Below, piece after piece: positions 15,302-23,101 of a DNA stretch of 30,348 nt; the first letter of the stretch is position 1; the number at the start of each line of letters is the position of its first letter. The stretch lies in assembly GCA_964369235.1 (NCBI GenBank), contig CAYJEQ010000028.1:1-30348 (forward strand). The letters run 5' to 3'. Position numbers and translations under genes: made by a program. The DNA is from CAYJEQ01 sp964369235. Lineage in GTDB: Bacteria > Bacillota > Clostridia > Oscillospirales > Ruminococcaceae. The notes beneath the pieces were generated by a model. That model was not told the DNA's origin. It searched no databases and saw nothing but the letters and a program-made list of their open reading frames with translations.

Positions 15302-15826
15302 TTATAGATACAAATTCATATTAATTAAATCATAATACTCATTGCCTATTTTAAAATATCTATTAAATCTTCCAATCTCTATAAACCCATACTTTTTATA
15401 CAGATTTATTGCTGTAATGTTCTCAGCCTTTACACCTAAGTGAACAATAGATGTTTCCCCATTATTTCTTGCAAAGTCAATTAGAGCATCCATCAAATAG
15501 CCACCAGCACCCATTCCCCAATATTCCTTAGTTACTGATAATGCTAGATTACCTATATGGGAAATTTTTTCTCTTGGCTGGGTAATAATAGTACCATTAC
15601 ATATGATTTTACCATCTACTCTACCTATTATCATTGTGGAACTTTTATGATTTATAATTCCTTCTATGAACTTTTCTTCTTCAGAAACTGTCATTTTAAA
15701 TTCATCAGGAGTGTACATCATATTGTCACTTTGGGTGAATACTTCCCCTAGATATTTAATTAATTCTTTGGCATCTTCCACTGTTACTGGTGACAAAATC
15801 AGCTGCTTATCATTTTTAAGTGTCAT
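15302..15826 (-). CDS. GNAT-family N-acetyltransferase
   Basis: This 174-residue acetyl-CoA-dependent transferase resembles the RimI/RimJ-like branch of GNAT. The acetyl-CoA pyrophosphate loop is Y-W-G-M-G-A-G-G-Y-L-M-D-A-L near residues 103-116. It is preceded by the beta-4 strand I-G-N-L-A-L-S-V and followed by the beta-5/alpha-4 block V-H-L-G-V-K-A-E-N-I-T-A-I-N-L-Y-K-K-Y-G-F. The acceptor (protein N-terminus, antibiotic or small amine) is unknown. AAGGAGG lies 7 nt before the ATG. It is divergent from the response regulator. Confidence 0.88.
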   Translation of the reverse strand: MTLKNDKQLILSPVTVEDAKELIKYLGEVFTQSDNMMYTPDEFKMTVSEEEKFIEGIINHKSSTMIIGRVDGKIICNGTIITQPREKISHIGNLALSVTKEYWGMGAGGYLMDALIDFARNNGETSIVHLGVKAENITAINLYKKYGFIEIGRFNRYFKIGNEYYDLINMNLYL

Positions 15827-15893
15827 TATTATACCTCCTTATTTTTTACATTATTTTACTATAGTAAAGCTTAAATGTCAATTTTTAAAATAT

Positions 15894-15935
15894 ATTACAA
15901 CTATATCACAACTTTATCATAAATAGTGGTATAAT
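15894..15935 (+). promoter_or_regulatory. Autoregulated promoter of the response regulator: three 7-mers at 11-bp period and a -10
   Basis: ATTACAA (15894), ATCACAA (15905) and ATCATAA (15916) repeat every 11 bp, and a perfect TATAAT lies at 15930-15935. The -35 position (15907-15912) reads CACAAC, a poor match, and is covered by the repeats. That is the expected look of an OmpR/PhoB-type activator site. The same pair recurs at 18279. Confidence 0.65.
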
Positions 15936-15971
15936 AAAAGATAAAGAAAACTAGAAAGGAATTTTATAACT

Positions 15972-16655
15972 ATGTATAATAATAAAAGATGTGTTCTTGT
16001 AGCTGATGATGAGGCTCGTATGGTTAGAGCATTATCAGATTTTTTAACAATAAACAATTTTCATGTGCTTACAGCAAAGGACGGCAAGGAAGCCTTAGAT
16101 GTTTTCTACAGCCATAACTCCCATGTAGATATCCTTCTACTTGATGTTATGATGCCAGAGCTTGATGGTTTTGCTGTATTAGAGGATATTAGAGATAACT
16201 GCTCCATGGTACCTGTTATTATGGTCAGTGCCAAAGGCGAGGATTATGATCAGGTTAAAGGTCTTAACTGTGGCGCTGACGACTATGTAAGTAAACCCTT
16301 CTCCCCTTCACTACTATTAGCTCGTATTGAAAGCGTTCTTAAGCGTGTGGGGAAATCAACCGAAAGTGAAGTTACTCATGGCGCTATTACCGTCCACTCA
16401 AGCAAACGAGTTGCATTTTGTAATAATGAGCCTTTAGAGCTTACCAAGCGAGAATTTGACTTACTGCTATTTTTTATGACTAATCATGATCATACCTTTA
16501 GTCGTGAACAACTTTTAAATAGTGTTTGGGGATATGACTTTGATGGTGAACTGAGAACTGTAGATACCCATATAAAACAACTTAGACTTAAACTAGGTGA
16601 ACACTCAGAATGTATTAAAACCATCCATCGTGTTGGGTATAAATTTCAAGGCTAG
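15972..16655 (+). CDS. OmpR/PhoB-family response regulator
   Basis: The 227-residue protein has a receiver domain (1-120) with acidic pocket A-D-D-E, phosphoacceptor D58 in L-L-L-D-V-M-M-P and switch Lys K108 in S-K-P-F-S-P. A C-terminal winged helix (about 130-227) holds the recognition segment R-T-V-D-T-H-I-K-Q-L-R-L-K-L and ends H-R-V-G-Y-K-F. Its partner kinase starts 29 bp downstream. Repeats of the 7-mer ATCAYAA at an 11-bp period lie in its own promoter and in that of the exporter, so it probably activates both. AAAGGAATTTT precedes the ATG. Confidence 0.94.
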   Translation: MYNNKRCVLVADDEARMVRALSDFLTINNFHVLTAKDGKEALDVFYSHNSHVDILLLDVMMPELDGFAVLEDIRDNCSMVPVIMVSAKGEDYDQVKGLNCGADDYVSKPFSPSLLLARIESVLKRVGKSTESEVTHGAITVHSSKRVAFCNNEPLELTKREFDLLLFFMTNHDHTFSREQLLNSVWGYDFDGELRTVDTHIKQLRLKLGEHSECIKTIHRVGYKFQG

Positions 16656-16684
16656 AAACAATCTAATATGAAAGGAAGTAATCT

Positions 16685-18148
16685 GTGAAAACCACAATTA
16701 GAAATAAAATCCTAATATCCTTTACAGCTCTTCTATCTATAGTATTTTTTAGCCAAATTGTATTTAATATATTCTTTGCTGAGGATTACTACCTAAGTCA
16801 TAAATCAAAGGTTATTGAAGATGGCTATCATGACCTAGTTTCAGCCTTTGATGGGACGGAGCAGTCCATTGAAGACATTGCGCTGTATATGGAAAACGCC
16901 CACAATATCGATATTTTAATAGTTTATAATCAGGGGGTTTTTTATAATAGCTCCCATCGTTCACTGGATAGAATAAATCCAAACTTTAATAATGATGTCC
17001 CTTTCCCACGACTACCTGATGATTTTATAGAGCGATTTACTTTTGACAATAACCCTTCTACCCAGTACAAACCCTCTAAGATGGTACCTAATGATATACT
17101 AGAGTTATCTAACGCTTTTAAATACAATGGCGAAGATGTATATATAATGCTATCCCTTCCTATTGCTTCTATTTCAGAAGCTACCGATATTCTATCTAGC
17201 TCTAGCATATATATCTCTCTGTCAGCACTATTAATCAGCATTATTCTATGCTTATTTGTATCCAATAGTATATCAAAGCCAATTAATAGTATTCAGCAGG
17301 TGGCATACAAGCTTGCTAATCTTGATTTTTCAAATAATCTCAATGAAAATATCTCAACAAAAGAACTTTCTAGCCTGTCCCATAGTATTAACTCTATGTC
17401 TAGCCAGCTCGAAACTACGATTAATGAGCTTAATAAGGCTAATGAAAAATTACAGGAAGATATAGATTATCAAAAACAAATTGACGAAATGCGTAAAGAG
17501 TTTGTAGGCAATGTATCCCACGAGATGAAAACTCCTTTAGCACTGCTACAGATGTATGCAGAAAACCTTAAAAACAACGCAGATAAAATAGATAAAGATT
17601 ACTACTGTGATACAATTATTGAAGAAACAGAAAATCTTAGCAATATGGTATCTTCTATGCTGGATATTTCTTCTATTGAAAGTGGCTTATCCCAGATGCA
17701 TATGAATAATATGTCTTTATCTGATTTGACTGTTAGTTTAATAGCTAAGGTATCCCCATTAACAGAGGGTTATAATCTATCTACAATGGTACAACCAGAT
17801 ATATCTGTAATAGGTGATGTAAAATATCTTGAGCAAGCTATGAAGAACTTCATCACAAATGCAGTAGATCATACAACTGCTGGAAATAAAATCTCCATAT
17901 CCTTAGAAAAACAGGATTCACTAGCAGTTTTCACTGTATATAATGAAGGTAGCTCTATTGCCCAGTCAGATACACACAAACTGTGGCAGAGCTTCTATCG
18001 TGTTGATAAAGCTAGAACTCGTAGTGGCAATAATGTAGGCCTAGGGCTTCATATTGTAAGAACAATAATAGAAAAACACGGTGGTAGTTACAGTTGTAGG
18101 AACATAAATGATGGTGTAGAGTTTACCTTTACCCTACCAAGTATCTAA
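16685..18148 (+). CDS. Membrane sensor histidine kinase
   Basis: The kinase has 487 residues with a GTG start 8 nt after AAAGGA. One membrane helix lies near 9-31, an extracytoplasmic sensor domain spans about 32-175 and a second helix lies near 176-197. HAMP (S-K-P-I-N-S-I) and a coiled linker follow. HisKA contains phosphoacceptor H279 in N-V-S-H-E-M-K-T-P-L. The HATPase_c domain has the N box (N-F-I-T-N-A-V-D-H-T) and G box (G-L-G-L-H-I-V). The sensor domain is of moderate size with no recognised ligand fold. The stimulus is unknown but is plausibly the exporter's substrate. Confidence 0.94.
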   Translation: MKTTIRNKILISFTALLSIVFFSQIVFNIFFAEDYYLSHKSKVIEDGYHDLVSAFDGTEQSIEDIALYMENAHNIDILIVYNQGVFYNSSHRSLDRINPNFNNDVPFPRLPDDFIERFTFDNNPSTQYKPSKMVPNDILELSNAFKYNGEDVYIMLSLPIASISEATDILSSSSIYISLSALLISIILCLFVSNSISKPINSIQQVAYKLANLDFSNNLNENISTKELSSLSHSINSMSSQLETTINELNKANEKLQEDIDYQKQIDEMRKEFVGNVSHEMKTPLALLQMYAENLKNNADKIDKDYYCDTIIEETENLSNMVSSMLDISSIESGLSQMHMNNMSLSDLTVSLIAKVSPLTEGYNLSTMVQPDISVIGDVKYLEQAMKNFITNAVDHTTAGNKISISLEKQDSLAVFTVYNEGSSIAQSDTHKLWQSFYRVDKARTRSGNNVGLGLHIVRTIIEKHGGSYSCRNINDGVEFTFTLPSI

Positions 18149-18165
18149 TAAGTAATTAATCAATG

Positions 18166-18210
18166 AGAAGATTGTGGTTTAACTATAGTTAGCTACAATC
18201 TTCTTTTTCT
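18166..18210 (+). terminator. Intrinsic terminator after the kinase gene
   Basis: AGAAGATTGT (18166-18175) pairs perfectly with ACAATCTTCT (18195-18204). The loop contains the smaller palindrome TAACTATAGTTA, and TTTTCT follows. It separates the regulatory pair from the exporter operon. Confidence 0.85.
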
Positions 18211-18278
18211 ATATTTGACATTTTTTAGATTTTACATAATGATTTATTTAAAAATAGTTAATATTTATTGCAAGTTTC

Positions 18279-18310
18279 ATCACAAGAACATCATAACTTA
18301 GATGTAGAAT
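18279..18310 (+). promoter_or_regulatory. Response-regulator site and -10 of the exporter operon
   Basis: ATCACAA (18279-18285), GAAC, then ATCATAA (18290-18296) repeat the 7-mer pair found at 15905-15922, again 11 bp apart. A -10-like TAGAAT (18305-18310) begins 8 bp later (7 bp in the other promoter). A weaker ATTGCAA lies at 18267. No good -35 is present, as expected for an activator-dependent promoter. Confidence 0.65.
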
Positions 18311-18340
18311 TTAAACATAATCTGAAAGGAGCACAAATAA

Positions 18341-20062
18341 ATGAGTACAATAAATGAAACCCTTAAGAATGAGAAAAAAGGAAAAATAATTAGAACTGGA
18401 CTAACAATAACCGCTGCGATAGCTTTAATCGTGGTTGCTACACAAATGAATGCTACCGCTAATAGCAAAGCTGATGTTACAACAACTAATACTAATCAGT
18501 ATAAAGAAGAGATTGTAACTAAAGGCGATATTATAGTTGGTGTAACTGAGTCAGGTTCTGCTGACATGATTGATACAACTGTTAGTTACGACTTTGCAAC
18601 ACAAATTAATGAGGTATATATAAAACCTGGTCAGTATGTAACTGAAGGAGAACTTATTGCTTCTATTGAGGCTACAGATTATTCCGATTCATATGATGAG
18701 GCAGTACTAGCTCTTGAAGATGCTCAGTTATCCTATGAGTCCACTCTTCTAAGCAGCCAGCAGCAAAAACTTCAAGCTGAGTTAGATTACGAAAAAACAC
18801 TACTTACTGGTAATACAGCTGATGAAGTATATATGATGAGTACTAATGAGCTAGAACTTCAGTATCAGCAGATACTTGATGATATTGAGGATTATCTAGA
18901 TGATCAGGACGATCTTGAGGATATGCTAGATGAGGGAGTTTACACCTCTCTTAAAGAAGATGAGCTTAGAGAAGAAATTAGCCAGTTAGAAGATGAAATC
19001 ATCGCATTAGAGATTGAGATTGAACATGTGGAAAACTGTACTGCTAGTGACAGCACTGAAGATGCTACTGGAGACGAAACAGGTGAAGATACAGCAGACA
19101 GCTCCTCTACCTGCACAAACCCTGAATACAACCACGACCTTCCTACCCTATACAAAGAACTAGCAGAATTAGAAAGCGACCTTATTGATTTACGACAGGA
19201 TCTATCTGATGAGATTGATAGCTTTGAAGAAACAGCAGAGAAAACCGAAGAAGAGCTAGACACTGTTGAAGAAAAACTAGTCGATCTATATACACAAAAA
19301 GAATCTTATGAGGCTTCTATGGCACTATCTCAGATGGAATTAGATGCTAGCTTAGAAGATGATATATTTAACTACGAAAATGCAGAAGCTGTTTATGAAA
19401 ATGAGCTTGCACAGATTGAGAATTCTGTAGCTACAGCACTTAGAAAGGTAACTGAGGCACAGGAAGACCTTAATGATATCATTTCTTCTGCTACAGATGG
19501 TAAAGTATTAGCACCTGTTAGTGGATATGTAATGAGTGTATCTGAAGAAGACACAGAGTTAAATGCTGATGGAACTATAGCTACCTTAGCTGGTAAGGAT
19601 AGTGTTAATGTCCTAGTAAGTATTGCACAGGAAGATATATCAGATATTACATTAGGGCAAGAAGTTACTGTATTATTTGATGCATATGACGAAATCCCTA
19701 TTAATGCCGTTGTTGATAGCATATCCATAAGCCCTTCAGGTGGTATGTCCTCTAGTGTTAACTACTCAGTTACTGTGGCTTGTGATCTATCTACCTATGA
19801 AGACATTGTTGTATATCAGGGAATGACTTCTTCGGTAACATTTATCCAAAAACAACAAGGAGATGTTCTATTAGTATCTAATAAGTGTATCTCAAATGTT
19901 GATGGTAAGCAATATGTTAAGATGTTTAATGATGCTGGCGAAGTTATAAGTGTTGAGGTAGTTACAGGCTTTTCCGATGGTTTTGATGTAGAAATAGTTA
20001 GTGGACTAGAGGAAGGCGATGTTGTTCTAATAGAAAGTGCGGTGAGTACTAATGTCAATTAG
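18341..20062 (+). CDS. MacA-like membrane-fusion protein with long coiled coil and acidic Cys-bounded tip
   Basis: This 573-residue protein has an N-terminal membrane anchor (about 17-35). A first lipoyl half follows (I-N-E-V-Y-I-K-P-G-Q-Y-V-T-E-G-E-L-I-A). A very long coiled-coil hairpin spans roughly 115-390. Its tip, residues 233-258, is an acidic Ser/Thr/Asp/Glu loop flanked by C233 and C258, the only two cysteines in that region. The second lipoyl half (A-P-V-S-G-Y-V-M-S-V) and the beta-barrel and membrane-proximal domains complete it. There is no outer membrane in this cell type to need a TolC-docking hairpin, so the long arm is of interest. The stop overlaps the permease start by 11 bp. 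Confidence 0.9.
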   Translation: MSTINETLKNEKKGKIIRTGLTITAAIALIVVATQMNATANSKADVTTTNTNQYKEEIVTKGDIIVGVTESGSADMIDTTVSYDFATQINEVYIKPGQYVTEGELIASIEATDYSDSYDEAVLALEDAQLSYESTLLSSQQQKLQAELDYEKTLLTGNTADEVYMMSTNELELQYQQILDDIEDYLDDQDDLEDMLDEGVYTSLKEDELREEISQLEDEIIALEIEIEHVENCTASDSTEDATGDETGEDTADSSSTCTNPEYNHDLPTLYKELAELESDLIDLRQDLSDEIDSFEETAEKTEEELDTVEEKLVDLYTQKESYEASMALSQMELDASLEDDIFNYENAEAVYENELAQIENSVATALRKVTEAQEDLNDIISSATDGKVLAPVSGYVMSVSEEDTELNADGTIATLAGKDSVNVLVSIAQEDISDITLGQEVTVLFDAYDEIPINAVVDSISISPSGGMSSSVNYSVTVACDLSTYEDIVVYQGMTSSVTFIQKQQGDVLLVSNKCISNVDGKQYVKMFNDAGEVISVEVVTGFSDGFDVEIVSGLEEGDVVLIESAVSTNVN

Positions 20063-21368
20063 TGAAATTCTACGCCTTGTGCTTATTAATCTTAAGCAAA
20101 ATAAGTCCAAAGTATTTCTAACATCTCTTGGAATTATTGTAGGCGCAGCCACTATTGTTATGGTTATCGCTATAGGTGAAGGTGGTAAACAGGATGTTGC
20201 CGAACAGTTCAAAAATCTAAATGCTGGTACCATTACCATTTCTCAAGGTGAAGAAGCTATGCCTATGATGGGTGGTGGCGGAATGATGAGTGGTGGTGGT
20301 CCATCTTCCGCTGGTGGTTCAGCTCCTTCTAGCGGAGGTGGTGGCGGTGGTAGCCGTGGTGGAGGTATGTCTGCAATGGCTGCTATGATGAGTGATGATA
20401 TGGTTCTTACACTAGAAGATCTTGATGATATCCTATTCTTTGTACCAGATATTACTACAGGTGCTATCTCTGCTACTGCCGATATTGATGCCCTAAGCGA
20501 AGAAATGGACGAATCTGCTGAGTTTACAGTAGTAGGCACTCAGCCAAGCTACAGCCAGATTTCTAATCTTACTCCAATTGTAGGTAGCTTTATTACTGAA
20601 GATGAACTAGAATCAGAAAGCCGTACAGTTGTACTTGGATATGATGTGGCAATGGAGATGTTTGACAATGTCACCAATGCTTACGATAGCAAAATCGAGA
20701 TAGATGGTAGAGATTATGTAGTAAATGGTGTATTTGAACAGATGGGTACTGTAGTATCAGGAATTAACCCTGACACCTCAATATTTATGCCATACACCAC
20801 TGCTGAAAAATACATTTTTGAGAGAAATTTTGAACCTCAACTATCTATAATGGCTACAGATGTTGATGTGGTTGATTCTGTGATGAGTAATATTGAATCT
20901 GTACTAAAACAATCCAAACCGTCCACAACCTTCTCCATTACCGATGCTGGGGCAACTATGGATGCTGCTATGCAGTCAGCTAATACCCTTTCCCTACTGC
21001 TACTAGCAGTTGCTGTTATTGTATTTGTAGTTGGTGGTATTGGTATTATGAATGTACTATTTGTTTCTGTTAAAGAGAGAACCCGTGAAATCGGCGTGCT
21101 TAAAGCTCTTGGTACAAAGAAACTAGATATACTACTTCTATTTCTTATTGAAGCTGGCATGATCGGTGTTATTGGAGGAATTTTAGGAGTTGGAGTAAGT
21201 TTTGCTGTGCTACCTTTAATGGAGTATACTAATATGACCGTTGTTGTAACCGAACAGTCAGTAATACTTGCATTTTCCTTTGCAGTATTTACAGGTACAG
21301 CATTTGGCTTCTACCCTGCTTTTAAAGCATCTAATCTAATACCTATCGAAGCATTAAACAATGAATAA
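20052..21368 (+). CDS. MacB/FtsX-type ABC permease with Gly/Met-rich insert
   Basis: This 438-residue permease has an N-terminal helix (about 22-42), a large extracytoplasmic domain and three C-terminal helices. The hallmark loop V-K-E-R-T-R-E-I-G-V-L-K-A-L-G-T lies before the penultimate helix. Right after the first helix, residues 67-117 form a low-complexity insert. It begins E-E-A-M-P-M-M, holds several runs of three to six glycines and ends M-S-A-M-A-A-M-M. The paralogue at 3772 lacks this insert. The neighbouring lipoprotein has a similar G-M-M/G-G-M-M stretch. The reading frame is intact through the insert, so it is not a frameshift. It overlaps the fusion-protein gene by 11 bp, which suggests translational coupling. 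Confidence 0.92.
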   Translation: MSISEILRLVLINLKQNKSKVFLTSLGIIVGAATIVMVIAIGEGGKQDVAEQFKNLNAGTITISQGEEAMPMMGGGGMMSGGGPSSAGGSAPSSGGGGGGSRGGGMSAMAAMMSDDMVLTLEDLDDILFFVPDITTGAISATADIDALSEEMDESAEFTVVGTQPSYSQISNLTPIVGSFITEDELESESRTVVLGYDVAMEMFDNVTNAYDSKIEIDGRDYVVNGVFEQMGTVVSGINPDTSIFMPYTTAEKYIFERNFEPQLSIMATDVDVVDSVMSNIESVLKQSKPSTTFSITDAGATMDAAMQSANTLSLLLLAVAVIVFVVGGIGIMNVLFVSVKERTREIGVLKALGTKKLDILLLFLIEAGMIGVIGGILGVGVSFAVLPLMEYTNMTVVVTEQSVILAFSFAVFTGTAFGFYPAFKASNLIPIEALNNE

Positions 21369-21404
21369 TAAGCAAGAATATACTAAAGGAGAATATAGAT
21401 TACT

Positions 21405-22196
21405 ATGAATAAATTTTTTGTAATTTTAATTGCATCTGCTTTAATGGTTAGTCTTGCAGGTTGTACAATGATTGAAACACTTACAAATGGTAATAATGAG
21501 GAAAGCTCCTCTACTGCTATATCAAACACCCCTCAGGATGGGCAAACTCAAATTACCGGTGAAATAACTGAGGCTTACGGCAATGCTATAACCATACAGC
21601 TTGCTCTGGATAACACTAATCAGGGATCTACCCTTCCTAGCCGAGAAGAAACTACAGATGCACCAGTAAATAGCTCAGTTCAGGATGAAGTTGCCACAGG
21701 CGAAACTGGTGAAATGCCAGCTAGTGGAACAAGACCTAGTGGTGTCACTAGACCTAATAGCACCACTACCACTGAAGAGGGCTCAACAGACAGTGATACC
21801 GCTACTCAGGGATTTGCGCCTACTACTAATAGCGAGAACACCCCTACAACTGCTGCGGCAAATGGTGAAGGTGGCTTTACAAGGCCAACAGGCACTATGA
21901 CCACCTCCGAAGGTGGGCCACCTACTGATGGTGATTCAGCAGTAGCATCTGGTGGACGCCCTAACTCAGGAAGTGGAATGATGGGTGAAGGTATGATGGC
22001 TGGTGGCATGATGGGTGGTACAACAGTTGATTATGAATTAAGCGATGAGATAGTAGAATACACAATACCAATAGGTACACCTATTAATATGTATGGAAGT
22101 GTAATGACCTTCTCACAGCTTACTCCAGAAATGTATGTATCCATGATATTAGATGAGGATAATACTGTATTATCTGTAACTGTAATGGGACAATAA
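21405..22196 (+). CDS. Lipoprotein with disordered, Met-rich centre (exporter component)
   Basis: The 263 residues start with a lipoprotein signal and lipobox L-A-G-C (lipidated C20). Residues 50-68 (I-T-G-E-I-T-E-A-Y-G-N-A-I-T-I-Q-L) and 207-262 look like the two parts of a small beta-barrel domain. Between them lie about 140 residues of Thr/Ser/Pro/Gly-rich, presumably disordered sequence. It contains R-P-S-G/R-P-N-S repeats and a G-M-M-x-x-G-M-M-x-G-G-M-M segment at 191-204. It sits between the permease and ATPase genes on the same strand, with 36 and 24 bp gaps, so it is likely part of the exporter on the outer membrane face. Its specific role is not known. Methionine clusters can bind Cu(I), which is only a suggestion here. 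Confidence 0.75.
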   Translation: MNKFFVILIASALMVSLAGCTMIETLTNGNNEESSSTAISNTPQDGQTQITGEITEAYGNAITIQLALDNTNQGSTLPSREETTDAPVNSSVQDEVATGETGEMPASGTRPSGVTRPNSTTTTEEGSTDSDTATQGFAPTTNSENTPTTAAANGEGGFTRPTGTMTTSEGGPPTDGDSAVASGGRPNSGSGMMGEGMMAGGMMGGTTVDYELSDEIVEYTIPIGTPINMYGSVMTFSQLTPEMYVSMILDEDNTVLSVTVMGQ

Positions 22197-22220
22197 TCCC
22201 AAAGAAAGGAATGGTCATAT

Positions 22221-22907
22221 ATGATTACAATGACTAATATTTTAAAAAGTTATATAACAGGTGGCGAAAAACTAACAGTTTTACATTCAGTGAGCGCTGT
22301 GGTAAAAAAAGGTGAATTCGTAGCTATCCTAGGCCCTTCTGGTTCAGGTAAATCCACACTAATGAACATTATCGGCTGTATGGATAAATGGGATGGTGGC
22401 GAATATTATCTAGACGGTATATCCGTCCACGATAAAAAAGGCGAAGCTCTGACAAAAATCCGAAATGAAAAAATCGGTTTTATCTTTCAGAGATACCAAC
22501 TTATCCCTACCTACACTGCACTACAAAATATAATTATGCCACTACTAGCTAGAGGAATATCTCGAAGAAAAGCTATAGAAATCGCCCAGCCTACTATAGA
22601 GATGTTAGGGCTAGGTAAAAGAGTTCATCATAAACCTTCTGAATTATCTGGTGGTCAGCAACAGCGTGTTGCTATTGCTAGAGCTCTAGTAAGCTCCCCT
22701 GCTATCCTACTAGCCGATGAGCCAACAGGTGCTTTAGATTCTAAAACAGGTGCTGAGGTTATGGAATTATTCCAGAAACTTCACAGTATGGGAAATACTA
22801 TCGTTATGATTACCCATGATGAAAAGATTGCTCAGAATGCCGATAGAGTCATTCGCATAGTTGATGGCAATATTATAGATGATGGCAGTGTAAAAAAGTC
22901 CGCATAA
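22221..22907 (+). CDS. MacB/LolD-type ABC transporter ATPase
   Basis: The 228-residue ATPase is complete. Walker A is G-P-S-G-S-G-K-S-T (K44), followed by a Q loop and the signature L-S-G-G-Q-Q-Q-R-V-A-I-A-R-A-L. Walker B with D loop is L-L-A-D-E-P-T-G-A-L-D-S, and the H loop is M-I-T-H-D. The subfamily is that of MacB/LolD, which power lipoprotein or peptide/drug export through FtsX-fold permeases. Being the only such ATPase in the window, it may also serve the orphan permease at 3772. It is last in the exporter operon and is followed by a strong terminator. Confidence 0.95.
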   Translation: MITMTNILKSYITGGEKLTVLHSVSAVVKKGEFVAILGPSGSGKSTLMNIIGCMDKWDGGEYYLDGISVHDKKGEALTKIRNEKIGFIFQRYQLIPTYTALQNIIMPLLARGISRRKAIEIAQPTIEMLGLGKRVHHKPSELSGGQQQRVAIARALVSSPAILLADEPTGALDSKTGAEVMELFQKLHSMGNTIVMITHDEKIAQNADRVIRIVDGNIIDDGSVKKSA

Positions 22908-22953
22908 CTAAATTATAGCCTTGACTAGAAACAGAAAATTAAATATAAACTAT

Positions 22954-22991
22954 AAACCTCCTAGAGTAATCTGTGTTACTTTAGGAGGTTT
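22954..22991. terminator. Strong intrinsic terminator after the exporter operon
   Basis: AAACCTCCTA pairs with TAGGAGGTTT and the stem continues through AGTAA/TTACT to about 16 bp with one wobble. AGTTTT follows on the plus strand. The long stem could also stop minus-strand transcription from the hydrolase. Confidence 0.85.
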
Positions 22992-23087
22992 AGTTTTAAA
23001 CAAAGTTCCAAATATGGGTTCTGTGCCTTTCGGTTATTATAACACCCCAAAGCACAAAACAATGAGAAAGGAATGAGCATTTTTATG
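22991..23087 (+). promoter_or_regulatory. Orphan copy of the two-hairpin leader
   Basis: This segment aligns nearly end to end with the gpmI leader at 28391, at roughly four-fifths identity with one single-base gap, and many differences are transitions. Stem 2 pairs GTTCTGTG (23018-23025) with CACAAAAC (23053-23060) with one mismatch, and the loop keeps ATTATAACA. GAGAAAGGAATGAGC and ATTTTTATG follow. The ATG opens only the six-codon frame MIFKIY, which runs into the end of the convergent hydrolase gene. It appears to be a leader that lost its gene, or a dispersed repeat. Confidence 0.55.
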
Positions 23088-23101
23088 ATATTTAAAATAT
23101 A

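Noticed and set aside
18940..19263. Serine-rich antisense frames opposite the fusion protein
   Set aside because: They mirror the acidic coiled coil (GAA/GAT codons read backwards as TTC/ATC/TCN) and lack ribosome binding sites.
20250..20410. Gly/Met-rich stretch as a frameshift or sequencing artefact in the permease
   Set aside because: The frame is open and homologous on both sides, and a similar composition recurs independently in the lipoprotein.
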